From Hydractinia symbiolongicarpus (Eukaryota; Cnidaria; Hydrozoa; Anthoathecata; Hydractiniidae), in NCBI RefSeq assembly GCF_029227915.1, contig NC_079881.1, forward strand, positions 19,443,501 to 19,507,500: 64,000 bases of DNA, written 5' to 3'. Positions within the stretch are counted from its first letter, which is position 1. The number at the start of each line of letters is the position of its first letter. Below, in pieces: positions 33,818 to 45,358 of this stretch. A program made the translations under genes and the position numbers. Under the pieces are notes generated by a model. That model worked only from the letters and a program-made list of their open reading frames with translations, searched no databases and was not told the origin of the DNA.

Positions 33818-35309
33818 ATGAGTTTTTTATTTGGTTCGAGAAACAACAAAACATTCAAACCTCGCAAAAGTATACCAGAAGGCACACACCAGTATGATCT
33901 GCTGAAGCATGCAGAAGCAACGCTGGGATCGGGAAACTTGCGAAATGCTGTTATGTTGCCCGAGGTATATAGTTTGTGTTTTATTTGCCAACTTTGAATT
34001 TTATATATGGTAAGATGGTCATTTGCCTGTAATGTTTTAATTTTCAGCATTGTTCTGGGATTTTTTTTTATTTTAAGTATTGTTATTTTTTTAATTTTTT
34101 TTGATTGATTAGTCTACCAGACAAGGAAAATCAGGAGTAAAGTCAGAAAATTAATATACCTTCCCAAAGAACAATTAAAGTCAATTATGTAAATTTGCGG
34201 AAATATTTGGAAGATCAGGAAAAATTACGCAAATGGCATGCATAACTGATACAACCAATGTCAAATTATACTATAGTAGCTTGCTCTAAAAACGAAAGCA
34301 AAATAGTAAAAAATTACGAAAACTTAAAAAAAATGCACCCTAAGATTCTAGGCTAAATGAATTTTGAAGACAAAGGTTTTTTTTTCTAATCGGAAGTGTA
34401 TGTTGGATACTTTTAAATAATGTTTAATTTTGTTGTAAAGTTTTTGAATTTTACCTCATTTTAAGAGAGGAAGTTTGATTTTTGTTTGCTTTTGCGCGTT
34501 ATTCTCTTTGAATAGACTTCTTTGAATGTTTGAAGTTTCCGAGGTAAGCTCTTTTAGCTTTAACAACTGTATAGGGGGCTAAACGATGCAGAACCTTGCT
34601 GAAAAGAGATTTTTTAACCAATTTCTCCCCACAGGATTATTGTTCAGGATATAAACTTTTTTTTGAGTGTAGATGGATACCTTATCTTTTGCCTGTCATG
34701 CAATTGTCAAAGCTAAAAGGGCTTACCACCAAAATGTAAACAATCAGAAAGGGGTACTTTTACGCTAACGCAACTTTGCGCGTTTCCATAATATATATTT
34801 TTATGTAGGGTGAAGATCTCAATGAGTGGATAGCTGTAAACACTGTGGATTTTTTTAATCAAATTAACATGTTGTATGGAACAATCACAGACCATTGCAC
34901 TCCCGAATCTTGCCCCGTCATGTCGGCAGGACCGAAATTTGAATATTTATGGGCTGACGGAGCCTCTGTGAAGAAACCAATCAAATGCTCGGCACCTAAG
35001 TACATCGACTACTTAATGTCGTGGGTGCAGGACCAACTGGACGACGAATCCTTATTTCCTTCAAAGATCGGCGTGCCTTTCCCGAAGAATTTCGTCAGCA
35101 TTGCGAAGACTATGCTTAAGCGTTTGTTTCGCGTGTACGCACACATTTACCATCAACACTTTCCGCAAGTGGTCAGTTTGGGAGAGGAGGCTCATTTGAA
35201 CACGTCGTTCAAACACTTCATTTACTTCGTGCAAGAATTCACGCTGATCGAGAAAAGAGAGTTGGCACCGCTTCAAGAGCTCATCGACAAACTTATCAAC
35301 AAGAGTTAG
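33818..35309 (+). CDS. MOB1: MOB kinase activator 1
   Basis: Two exons, 33818-33964 and 34809-35309, joined in phase 0, give 215 aa, matching MOB1 length. Exon 1 starts MSFLFGSRNNKTFKPRKSIP, the conserved MOB1 N-terminus; exon 2 starts GEDLNEWIAVNTVDFF. The zinc-binding set is present: CTPESC and the HIYHQH segment. Known: MOB1 binds and activates LATS/NDR kinases in the Hippo and mitotic-exit pathways; the SHQYELLKHAEATLGSGNL-like stretch is conserved here as HQYDLLKHAEATLGSGNL. The start is fixed by the family N-terminus; AATAAATAAA at 35510-35519 is a likely polyadenylation signal. It is on the same strand as the 32-kb gene, about 970 bp downstream. No defects are visible. Confidence 0.96.
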
Positions 35310-38300
35310 TACATCGTCATTTTCTAGAATTCGTTGGAAAAACTAAGCGAGTAAAAAAAAATTTTATGAAGAGTTGATTATTTAGAAGCATGCGGGGTTT
35401 TTACATCTTTTTATGACGAACCAATTCTGTTTTTTTTATTGCTAATCTCGTTTTGATTGTTCATATTATTATTTGTTGTCGATCATATAATTTTTCCTGT
35501 TTTATTTTTGAATAAATAAAATCACTCTTGTTGCATTGACAGGATTGTGAAAGCGTGATTATATCGTACGGTACGTTCCCGCTAATTCGGACACGCAAGC
35601 GATCACAATATGTTTGAATAAACAAATGTTCAAATTAAACAGAATTAAACAGAAGAGTGTCATGAAGGAAGCAACCGAGAAAATTGCTTTGGATATCGGA
35701 TGGTTCAATTAGGAAATGTTCGAATATCGGATGTTCGAATTAACGGCATTCGAATTAGCGGGTATGTGCCGTTTATCTGTCTTCATGCGTCAACTAGAGC
35801 TTGTTGTTATACAGTTTACACGAAATCATAAATTTGCTAATTGTATACATGTATTAGATCTACATTATTTGTAGTAAATGTGTCAAAAAAGCGCGCGGAA
35901 ATTGTGATGTTCAAAATACGGTTCCATTTGTGTTTGTGTAAAATGTCTGAAAATTAACATACGTGTAAAATGATAGTCCATTCTTCAGAGTCTACCGCGA
36001 AAGTTTTTATTCACCCGATCTTGGGAGGTTGGGATGTGAATAGTTTCTTTGATAGCTCCATACTTTTGTATAGCTCTGATTCTATAAATACCTACTATGT
36101 TCCTTTTTAGCCTTAATTCGCGAATTCCAAATGCGCGAAATTTTGTACGAAAAAAGGATATACTATGTAGCTGTATGTATCCTGCAGTGATATATACACT
36201 AACTTTCGTTGTCACTACGAAAGCAATCGTTCTGTCTTGTTCTGTTGTCGTTTTCAGTTTTCAAACTTATAATTCTCTATTTTTTGTATCATGATGATTA
36301 TTATTATATATACGGACGTTCTTGTGGCTTTTTATCTAATATTTTTCAACATTCAGTCCTTGTAAATAACTGAATAATTAAACAGGAAAATAGATAGTTT
36401 CACATTCACATTCATTTATGTTGTTCATGAAGAATGGAAGAAATTCTCTTACTTATCGCTTTTGCTTGGGTCAAGTGCTGTGAATTTACATAACTTTACA
36501 GAAGACCTTCTACAAAATTTGAATTTACAGAACATCCTGCACAAAGTTATATGCCAGATCAGCATACTCAAACTCGATCATTTTTTAGCAAGGTACTGCG
36601 AGAAGGCAGGATATTTTCAAAAGTCCTGACCTCTTTCCCAGGGCATTTTGCCTTGTTGACGAAGTAGATAGCGGCGAAAAGTTATTGTTGCTGGCCACTC
36701 CGTAATAACGGCTCAGGGGCCACAAGACCTTGCGGACGAGGTTGTAAAAGTCCGTCATTCTTCACAAGCGTCGCAAACAACAATTTATAAAATAACGCAT
36801 TTTTTTTCACAATACTTCTAAATTAATATAAAGTCATTGTCGGGATTCAAAAGGTACTATTTTCTAAACTCAAATACTTCTTAGTGGTCGCAGATATAGA
36901 CGAAGAAAATTCATCGAACTTGTGATTCTAAATACGACAATATTTTATTGACGGAGTTTTTATTTAAAAAAAGGAAGGCTTCATAATCTAGTAGAAATTA
37001 TAAATAAATAAAGAAAAAGCGCAAAAATGTCTTTCATAGCTTTTTCAACGCGAGAGCTGGTGCACGTTTCCGTCAGCGCAGTCTTGTTCCCAGGGAGGGA
37101 TTATTACTTTTCATGGGTAAGTCCACCACGGCACAAAAAATCTGGAGACGAGGTTGCCTCCTAAAATATAATCACCAGCAGCTCAAGCATTTCAGCAAAA
37201 ACCCGGGAGTAACATTGTTACAGTACCTACCTTGTTGCAGTGCGCCAGTTTTCCCACCCACGGTAAAATTCGAATTCTTATCAACCTCCTTCCCAGCGCC
37301 GATTGGCTTTTCTTGTATGTCGGGACAGCGGACATACTTTAAAGATGCTCTGGAGACGAGATTGAATTCTTTTCAGCATTGATTTTTTCTAAAAAAAATC
37401 AGTAATGCTTTTTAAATAAAATGCGCCATCGAATAGAAAAAAATAAAATATATTATAAATTAGAATGAGACGAGTTGCATAAATCAAAGACCTAAAGTAA
37501 CTGAGAAAAAAATAGAGAAAAAACGAAAAGAAAAAGTACACTTAAAATGGACTACAAAAGGCCGAAAGCCACAGACTTTGACTAAATCGAATTATGAAAG
37601 AAAAATGACTATGATAAAATATATAATTAAAATGTATCATCATCAGAAACATGATGCTACCTCACTAACCAGAATGCTGGAAGAAGTAGAATCTTCCAAC
37701 TTGTCGTTGTTCAACAGTGCTTCGCTACCACGCCCACAAATACAAAATTGATGACGGAAGAAAGCAATAATTATACTTTACATATTTAACTAAGTTGTCC
37801 CAAATCTGATGACGTTCGCCAAGCACTGGAGATCTTGCGTGAGTACATGCTGTTCAGTGAAAATGGTGAGTGCATACACCAATGTATTCACCCAGTTGAC
37901 ACAATTGTAGAGAATAAGTTAACCTCCAAATTGAAACAAATGGATATTCGAGATTATTATTAAAATCAGTAATCTTTGACCATACAAAATGTGATACTTT
38001 AGTAATTTTTTTTAAAAAAGATAAATCGCCTTAACTCGAACTATTATCTCATTTTTCATAAAGTTCGACTCAATGGAAGCTTCGCGTAAGTCGAACATTC
38101 GTTGTGGAACTAGTTCTTCCCGGTCCCTTGAAGGTTCAAGTTAATGAGTATACTGTATGTTGCTTTCGCTTTTCTGCTACCATTTCAGCAGGACGAGCAA
38201 CCTCTAACACTCGAGCGCCATGTCGCTGACATACTAAGGGCTTAAAAGATCTATGCTCGACTTGCATCACTCTCTCATTATAATACCTCTTTTTTTTCAT

Positions 38301-38828
38301 TTTATTAACTTCATAAGAACTTCTGGCGCTTATATTTATTAGTGCCTCATTAGAAGTATTCTCAGTTTTTGCTCAAACCATGTGGTTCCAGTTTAGTTTA
38401 GCAGTTATGTTTCTCACTTTGTTGTGTCTCACAGTCACAAAGCTCCCCTTCTTGTATGAGAGAACGTGCTCAACAGTGAATCTCAATCTACAGTCACACA
38501 TATCTGGGAACGGTTTAAATGCTAATCATATCTTAGTTGAATCAAATCTACGAAATTTTTCTTGTTGATTACGTAATCTTCATCTTTTAATGGCAATGGC
38601 CATCCTCGTTTGCAGGGTTTGTTGCCTATGTTAAAGTTGTTGGCGCTTACTTGACGGTAAAACCCTTCTCGATTGCAAAAAGGCAAAAGCCCCTGGGGAC
38701 AAGGTTGTTGCAATGAAGTGAAGATGAAAGATTGCATTGATGTGAAGATGAAATTCATCCTCATATCAAAAAAACGCTACAGGCCCTAGGATGGAGGTTG
38801 CTGATTAGGCGTGTGTCCTCCAAGCTAC
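35310..38828. other. Intergenic with short inverted-repeat elements
   Basis: No gene is visible. It contains an inverted-repeat element at 35568-35772 (ends ACGGTACGTTCCCGCTAATT and the complement of ACGGCACATACCCGCTAATT), a foldback copy at 36626-36744, weaker foldback halves at about 37085-37157 and 38665-38712, and a pogo/Tigger-like fragment with GTTCGACTCAATGG near 38063-38160. Confidence 0.45.
36626..36744. repeat. Foldback element, AACCTCG family (long form)
   Basis: Left arm GACCTCTTTCCCAGGGCATT, right end CTTGCGGACGAGGTTG. The inner piece GCCACTCCGTAATAACGGCT is shared, in the opposite orientation, with the copy at 39060, so the two define a long subfamily. Confidence 0.5.
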
Positions 38829-39471
38829 TTAAAATGTTTTGCACAATTCCTTTTTCTGTAACTTTAACTGCATTTTTTTGTTATCAGGATCATAGTGATA
38901 TCGATATTCTTGTTGGATGATGTTTTCAGTAAGATGTTTAGTAGCGCATGTTAAATACTCATACTTTCTCTCCGATATATCGGAAAATAGCGAAATTCCT
39001 AAACCACAATCTTTCGCAGGTGATAAAAGTTGTCTCTCGTTGGTATTCACGCATTTTCCCAACCTCGTCCCCAGGATTTTGCGGTCCCTGAGCCGTTATT
39101 GCGGAGTGGTCGCTATCAACTTATCAACAAGGCAAAATGCCCTGGGATGGGAAACAAGATTGGCACATTTCGCTAGTAATTGCAAGAAATATTGTTAGAG
39201 AAAGGTTCTCAATTGGCTCTCAAACAGAATAGCTATACTAGGTCAAGTTCGCATAAATTGCATGTTTATAATCAATGACAAAACAACTGTAAGCTGCTTG
39301 TAGTTCAATTTCTGCGATTTCACTTAACAATTGAGTCTTCTCGAGCCACACATTAATTTTGTTACTAATGCAGTTTTCCTGTCCAATCACAACACCCAAA
39401 TAACGTTCTCCTTCCTGTGTAATCGTTATTTTTGTATTTTTGAAGACTTTAATTGTTTTTTTGGTGAACAT
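38829..39471 (-). pseudogene. Retrotransposon reverse-transcriptase remnant
   Basis: Two minus-strand fragments read in order. 39471-39238 contains ITITQEGERYLGVVIGQENC, INVWLEKTQLLSEIAEIELQ and AAYSCFVIDYKHA, a pattern I associate with the C-terminal part of reverse transcriptases in cnidarian retroelements. 39062-38829 continues with LLSPAKDCGLGISLFSDISE and later QQEYRYHYD. A foldback element (about 39060-39175) lies between them. There are stops and no flanking RT core, so it is a dead fragment. The exact clade (LINE, DIRS or other) is not decided. Confidence 0.5.
39060..39175. repeat. Foldback element inserted in the RT remnant
   Basis: Left arm CCCAACCTCGTCCCCAGGAT, right arm GCCCTGGGATGGGAAACAAG, with the central GTCCCTGAGCCGTTATTGCG shared with the copy at 36626. 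Confidence 0.55.
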
Positions 39472-40679
39472 GGGATTTTCTATTTAATGACATTTTGTTG
39501 CTTCTGGGCAACCTCAATCCTTAGGCTTTTTTTTCTTTTCATATCAAAAAGAGAAAAAAGCCCTGGGATCGAGGTTGGCTTCTGACTAATAACCAAATTT
39601 GGGCCCAATACGACATAAAGTAAGTTGTTTATGGAACTTCCAGCTGAAAAATCATCGGCGTAGGCTTATGTTTGCATTTTTGTCTAGAAGTTGGTTTACA
39701 ACTTCCAAAACCACGAATATCTTTAAGAAAACAGAGATTGCATGAGCTGTCATCATAGCAATCAGATCACCAGTGTAATGATTGCATTTCGATTGGTTAA
39801 AAGCTTACAGCGAATTATTTCTCCGCCTTTAAGTAGTGAATTCGACGCAAACAAGTCTGCTTATGCTCAGATGCATTCGGCGGCGAAAATTGCCGTTTAA
39901 TTCGCTTTCGTGTAACTCATTCTTCAAAAATGCAAAATAGGCTCTGAAAAGGAGGTTTGCTAAAAGTTTATTGATACTTTGCGATTTTTTTTATTTCATT
40001 CTTCTGCGTAAATTATTTCCCTGAAAGTACTTCTATAAGAAGCGAATGTTTTAAAACGAAAACAAAACAATGAAAACAGCGCATATGGATCAGCGCACAC
40101 ACATTTCGCGACAAATTCAACCCCGAATCCGTCATTCACCACCCCGATTTCGGGGCCGAATCCGCCATTCAGAATTCGTCTCGTGGGCAAAAATGGTGGC
40201 CTGCTTGAAACAACCATAATGGCAGACATTCACTGCAAGTAAACTCCAGAATTCCAAGTCAGGTAACATTTTTAAAGCTAACCTTGTTCCATTATGGTCG
40301 CCTCCGTATATGCTACGGATGTGACGATTTTTCTTCTTTTTTACTGACTGAGAATGTCTCTGACTGAACAGTCAGGGATAACGCATAATCAAAAGAGCCC
40401 TAATTATTAAAGTATATTTTTCCCCACAATACGCTCTTCACAAAAGAAAGTAAACGAAGTGAATTTAATAAGGCTTTGACCATGGGCATTATGAGTATTT
40501 TTTATTTTTTGAAGAAATAGCTTATCTCACAGCAGAAAAATGTATTGTTATTGCCAGTAACAGTATGACGGAATCTTTAAATTTTGTATATATTTTTATC
40601 ATTTTTTAAGTTATTGAAACTTTTTTGTATTGTTTTAATTTTACTGAAATAAAAAGTATTACAACGATCTATTTGATAA
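39472..40679. other. Intergenic, one foldback copy
   Basis: A compact foldback copy lies at 39509-39577. Near 40120-40165 a short inverted pair around CACCCCGATTTCGGGGCCGAA is present. No gene was seen. Confidence 0.4.
39509..39577. repeat. Foldback element, AACCTCG family (compact form)
   Basis: Left arm CAACCTCAATCCTTAGGCTT, loop TCATATCAAAAAG, right arm AAGCCCTGGGATCGAGGTTG; nearly self-complementary along its 69 bp. Confidence 0.55.
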
Positions 40680-41125
40680 GGCCACCCTCAAAAATATAAT
40701 TGGTTAGCGTCACCTGACCGACTCAGTTTGAAAGGCGAACGTTGAGTCAGGGAGTCGGTAAATTTGTAAAAAGTAAACCAAACAATCTACAATCTTTGAC
40801 ACCCAACAAAATCCACCATTTACATTTTCAACGGTCCTCTGAGTTACGGTTATTACGTCCGAATGTTATTTTGATAGGGGATATATTTTTTTGCTTCGCA
40901 TTTATATGACAAGCAAATACCATGGGAACAACATTGACTGACAAAAATTGAACTTGAAACGGAGGCTAAAAATACAGATGGCGTACATTTAAAAGGAATA
41001 ACAAAATATGGCTGGGAAATATAGCTAGTATTTTTGTAATTTTTCGGGAAAAATTTTTATCCGACCGACCGACTCACTTTTGTAATTAGAAATGACGCTA
41101 ACCAAACATATTTTTGACGGTGGCC
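40680..41125. mobile_element. PIF/Harbinger-like MITE, 446 bp
   Basis: Left end GGCCACCCTCAAAAATAT, right end the reverse complement of GGCCACCGTCAAAAATAT; the repeats continue through TTGGTTAGCGTCA and GACCGACTC. TAA flanks both ends (40677-40679 and 41126-41128). It is too short for a transposase. The ends match the element at 27252-28851. Confidence 0.7.
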
Positions 41126-41692
41126 TAATTTGTTAGACATTTTTAGACATTTTGGCCTAAATTTACCAATTTCAGACAGGTGTCCAAAGTTTTTTTTGTT
41201 TTAATAATATGGACAATTTATCTGAGATTATTATTTTTTTTACAGAATATAAAAATCTTATTTCGTTCTTGACATATCCTGTTTAACTGAGAGGGTAAAT
41301 TGAATTATTTTTCGTAACAATTTTGTCCTCTATGAAACAGGCGTGCGGCACTGGCGGCAATTTTTTATGACCATCCGATTAAGTGAGTCATAACTGGTGG
41401 TAAATTTTTACATAAACAAACAAAAGGGGCTTGAGAGAGACTTAGTTATCGCGTAGCACCTAGCCAGCTTAAGGTCTAGAGATAGCTAGCTAGCTATGCT
41501 AAAGAAATCAATATCTCTCTACTATGCTTTGTGTTACATAAATAAAAAAATTAAAAAAATATACACATTTTTCTCTATATTGTTGCTATACTGACTTCTT
41601 ACTAAACTAACTCCAACCGTGTGTCTATAAGACAACTAAAACCAGCTTCAGACCCTCAACATGTGCGACCTGGACTAAAGATATGCACCATG

Positions 41693-43017
41693 CAGTCTTT
41701 TTTAGGAGAGGCGTGCGATCGCAGGCACACGCCTTGGCACATGCCTAAACCGTTTCAGGAGTGTGATTAATCGCACGCCTGAAAAATAAATATTAAGTTT
41801 TCAAAATCCAACTATAAAATCCATTTTGTAGCATGCAATGGCGGCCCTTAAAATAATTTTGGAGACTCGTCAGGCCACATTTCCAGTTTGGTCAGCCATG
41901 TCTGTAGCTCGTTTCGAACTTTCATCAGACAAAACGTCTAAGAGATTTCCAGCTTGGTCAGACACTTTTAGATTTCAGAATTATTGATTAGTCCTGGTCC
42001 TTTTAATCCACGAGCAAGCCTATTCATAGCCAACCTGACCATCCTAGCTAATTCACCGCCTCCTGACTTTTTTAAAAGAACTACGTAGACATAAATCTCT
42101 TTTGCCTGGCCCCTTCGTCGTTGGTAACCAGGTCTTACACAAGAAATCCAGCCATGTGGTTCTTAACTAATGCGGAGGTGAACGCCAACGACGCACGGAT
42201 GAGGCAAGTCTGCAAAACTGCACTTACAGGCGGAATAGACATTTTATCATGGATTTAATTGTAGATAATTTCTTCATTTGACAAAATAATTGGAAACCAT
42301 AGCAGGTCCGAATTTAATGGATTTTTTCTTTATGGCTGTAGAAACGAAACCCACGGGTGGTATAAATTTTTTTCTGTAAATTTTGTTAAAGTGTAGCTTT
42401 AAAGTTTTAAGTGTAGCTTTGTAAGTTTTAAGCCACGTGCATGAAGATTTTTTTAAATTTGAAAACAAAGCATATTTTTGCCTATTTGCTTGTGATGACC
42501 TGAAAATAAACAAGAAATATAAAAATGACAGTAAAGATAAGTACGAGAAGTTTGATTGATGATGACATCTTTTTTTATTTTATTTTAATGGATATTTCGT
42601 CTTGTTACTACAAGACATTATCAACGTAAATTGTTAAAATTATCTCACAAGTTTTTTTAAATATAATTTTCAACAACTACATAATACACAGAGGACGTAT
42701 AAAACAATACTTAACAAAACATATAACACATAACGGCAAAATGACAGTATAGTCATGCATACTTTTTCAGACATGTAGAAAAGGAAGTTAAGATTGATAG
42801 TCACTATACCAGTAGACGCTCGATCATTATGTTTGGGGTTCACGATTTAAAACGTCCCCCACTTTTCTACCGCAAAATAAATGCACAACAAAAATAACCT
42901 TGGAGCCCGTATCGCAAGTGTAACATTCTTTGCACATGCGTTTTACATCGCACCCGTTACTTGATTTACACATGCGAATCAACACACACCTACTCAAATG
43001 TTCCTGAAAAAGACTGT
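41693..43017 (-). mobile_element. Non-autonomous hAT derivative (copy B)
   Basis: Same family as copy A, in opposite orientation: CAGTCTTTTTTAGGA at the low end, TCCTGAAAAAGACTG at the high end, internal blocks matching the autonomous hAT at 45359-49676 with the same internal deletion junction. No Harbinger-like ends surround it, which shows that copy A is independent of the Harbinger-like element it sits in. Confidence 0.6.
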
Positions 43018-43603
43018 TGAAGTAAAATGTTGTTGGACCTCAATGTGTTTATTTAAATAGAAATTAGGAAATAAATATTCAGGAATTTACAGTATATATC
43101 TAATATTTTTTACTTGATTAAAGAGGCTACAAAAGGACTCAAGTAAGACCTCCGACATGGACTTTACTCTCTATCGTTTTGCATTCTTAATGATGCAATA
43201 AATAGACCACTTGAAAGGTCAAGTACAAGAAATCGTTCGCACTTTACAATTCTATAACAACCTGTTTATGAACAAATATTTTTGTTATGATGGATTTGCT
43301 ACTTCTTTATTATTATTTTTTAAAAAATGAAGAATTTCCTTTTAGTGTTATATTTGGCCGTATAATAAGCTACGGTCTGTAAAATATATTAAGTAAGGCA
43401 CAGGGATCTAAACTCATTATGCAAAAGTTTAAACTAAATCATATACTTTGCAGAATTAAGTTAAATCTACTTTGGTTTCTTAATTTTGTAAGAACGATAA
43501 CAAATATGCAACAAATTTCAGATCACTTGGATTTTAATCTGTGATGTTTCCGTGTTCAACAGAGCACTTGGAACAGTTGTAGCATACAGATTTGATTTTT
43601 AGG
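43018..43603. other. Gap between elements
   Basis: AT-rich sequence without a recognisable gene or repeat. Confidence 0.4.
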
Positions 43604-43605
43604 TA

Positions 43606-44681
43606 CAGTACCGCCTGCGTGTAACTTTACATGTACGCGATAGTTATCACCTTCGCATGAGCTTTCGGTAGCCTTAGAACTTTTTGTTGTTATTGTTAAC
43701 CTATTGTTAAATACATGAGCTATTTTTGCATGTTGAAAACAATAGAGTTCATGTCTTGTTCGCGAAATTTAATTAGCTCATGTGAACTGTGTGTGTCCCA
43801 TTGTTGTATTTAATTGCTACAGTCGTCAAGAGATTAACGACTGAAAATAAAATTTAACAAAGGTTTATTGTTTTTACTCACTTTACTTAAAACTTTAAAA
43901 ATAAAAGATTTTTAAGATCCCATTTTAAAAGTTTGAAAACGAAAAACGGCGATAGAAAAGCTTTTTTAGATCGCATTTTAAAAGTTTAAAAACGAAAAAA
44001 CGGCGATAGAAAAGCTTTTTTAGATCGCATTTTAAAAGTTTAAGAACGAAAAGCGGCGATAGAAACGCTTTTTTAGATCGCGTTTTAAAAATTTAAGAAC
44101 GAAAAACGGCGATAGAAAAGCTTTTTTAGATCGCATCGCAAAACAAAATGTTCTCACAATTAGATCTGTCAAGAACGTCAAAAGTTAGATTTTTAGATTT
44201 TTCTTTCTTCGGTATTGAAATTTAATTTGTTTTCAAAATCTTATCGTAAAGGGGAAAGTCCTGAAAGTAGGGTTTTTCCGTTTGCGCTGTTAAACGTTGC
44301 TTTTTATAAGAAGAACTTTTAAAAGTTTTGCATGTTAAAAAATATGCTTCGATGATAAAGAATTATTACTAAAAGTTTTAAAAAGTAGCAACATTAGTTT
44401 TTTTTAAATATTAAGTGTTATGTTCGTTCTTTTTTCTAAAATAATATATTTCAATAGCCTTCGTGATCTTTAACACTTTTAAACAATAACATGCATGTTA
44501 CATGTGACAACAAAGGATTCATCAAATCTTATTGTTATGACTCGCGCACGACGATAACAATAGAAAGCAATTAAGTTCGTGTGTAAACAAAAGATATGTG
44601 AACGTTCTTTATGTAGACATGAGATCGTTACATGAGGTCGTAAAACTTGCGTACATGTAAAGTTACACGCAGGCGGTACTG
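43606..44681. mobile_element. Tc1/mariner-type non-autonomous element, TA-flanked
   Basis: Perfect inverted ends of about 33 bp: CAGTACCGCCTGCGTGTAAC continuing to TACATGTACGC, mirrored at 44649-44681. TA dinucleotides flank both sides (43604-43605, 44682-44683). The interior holds a tandem array of a 53-54 bp unit at about 43921-44134 (core CGGCGATAGAAAAGCTTTTT). No transposase is present. Confidence 0.7.
43915..44136 (+). repeat. Tandem 53-54 bp repeat inside the mariner-type element
   Basis: Four copies of CTTTTTTAGATCGC at 43961, 44015, 44068 and 44121 mark the period. Each unit also has a TTTTAAAAGTTT segment and an AACGAAAAACGGCGATAG segment. Two diverged units recur at about 51770-51865 in the BTAF1 intron element. 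Confidence 0.7.
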
Positions 44682-44683
44682 TA

Positions 44684-45358
44684 TGAAAGAAGTAACACCT
44701 GGCATGGTGAATGCTTATAATAAATAAATTATGGATATAAGTTACATGTAGAGAACTTTTCTGTCATTTTCAGTTATATTTGGATGTCCAATGTCATATT
44801 TAAGATGATTTTAGATGTTTTTTGGCCTTGACTTTTGTGTTAGTCACTAAAGTTAACAGCCCATTTTGTAGTCCCTTTAATGTTGTGTGGTAAATCACTG
44901 ACTGGTTGGAATCCCATAATTTCCCAGGGCTGATACAGGTCAGTTGAGACGTTAGTATACTGATTTGGGGGAATATTCAAAATATATTCACATATACACA
45001 AAAGAATAATACGATGCATGTTTTAAGTTTGTGTACTTTTCCATACTTTTTTAAAGGTGCGCAATCACCCCATAGGCAACTTTTTTTGAGGTGCCTATTT
45101 TATTGTAAAAATTAAAAGATATACATAAAAAACATTATCCTGAAAGTTTTATTGAAAACTGTTCAAATGTTTCATAGAAATAGCAAACTCACGCCAAATT
45201 CTATTCGCCTACAGAACCACCATTACATTTCATTGCACGAATCATGCGATAGTAAACGCCCGGCAAAATCGATCACATGGTTGCTGGATTCATGCCATTA
45301 CAGGAAAAATAATGAATGAGGGAGAGCATCTGTAGCTGTGTTTCCATCATAATGCTTT
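44684..45358. other. Gap between elements
   Basis: No gene or clear repeat recognised. Confidence 0.4.

Noticed and set aside
37113-37382. 89-aa plus-strand frame
   Set aside because: It overlaps foldback-type repeat (CTGGAGACGAGGTTG) and has no recognisable domain.
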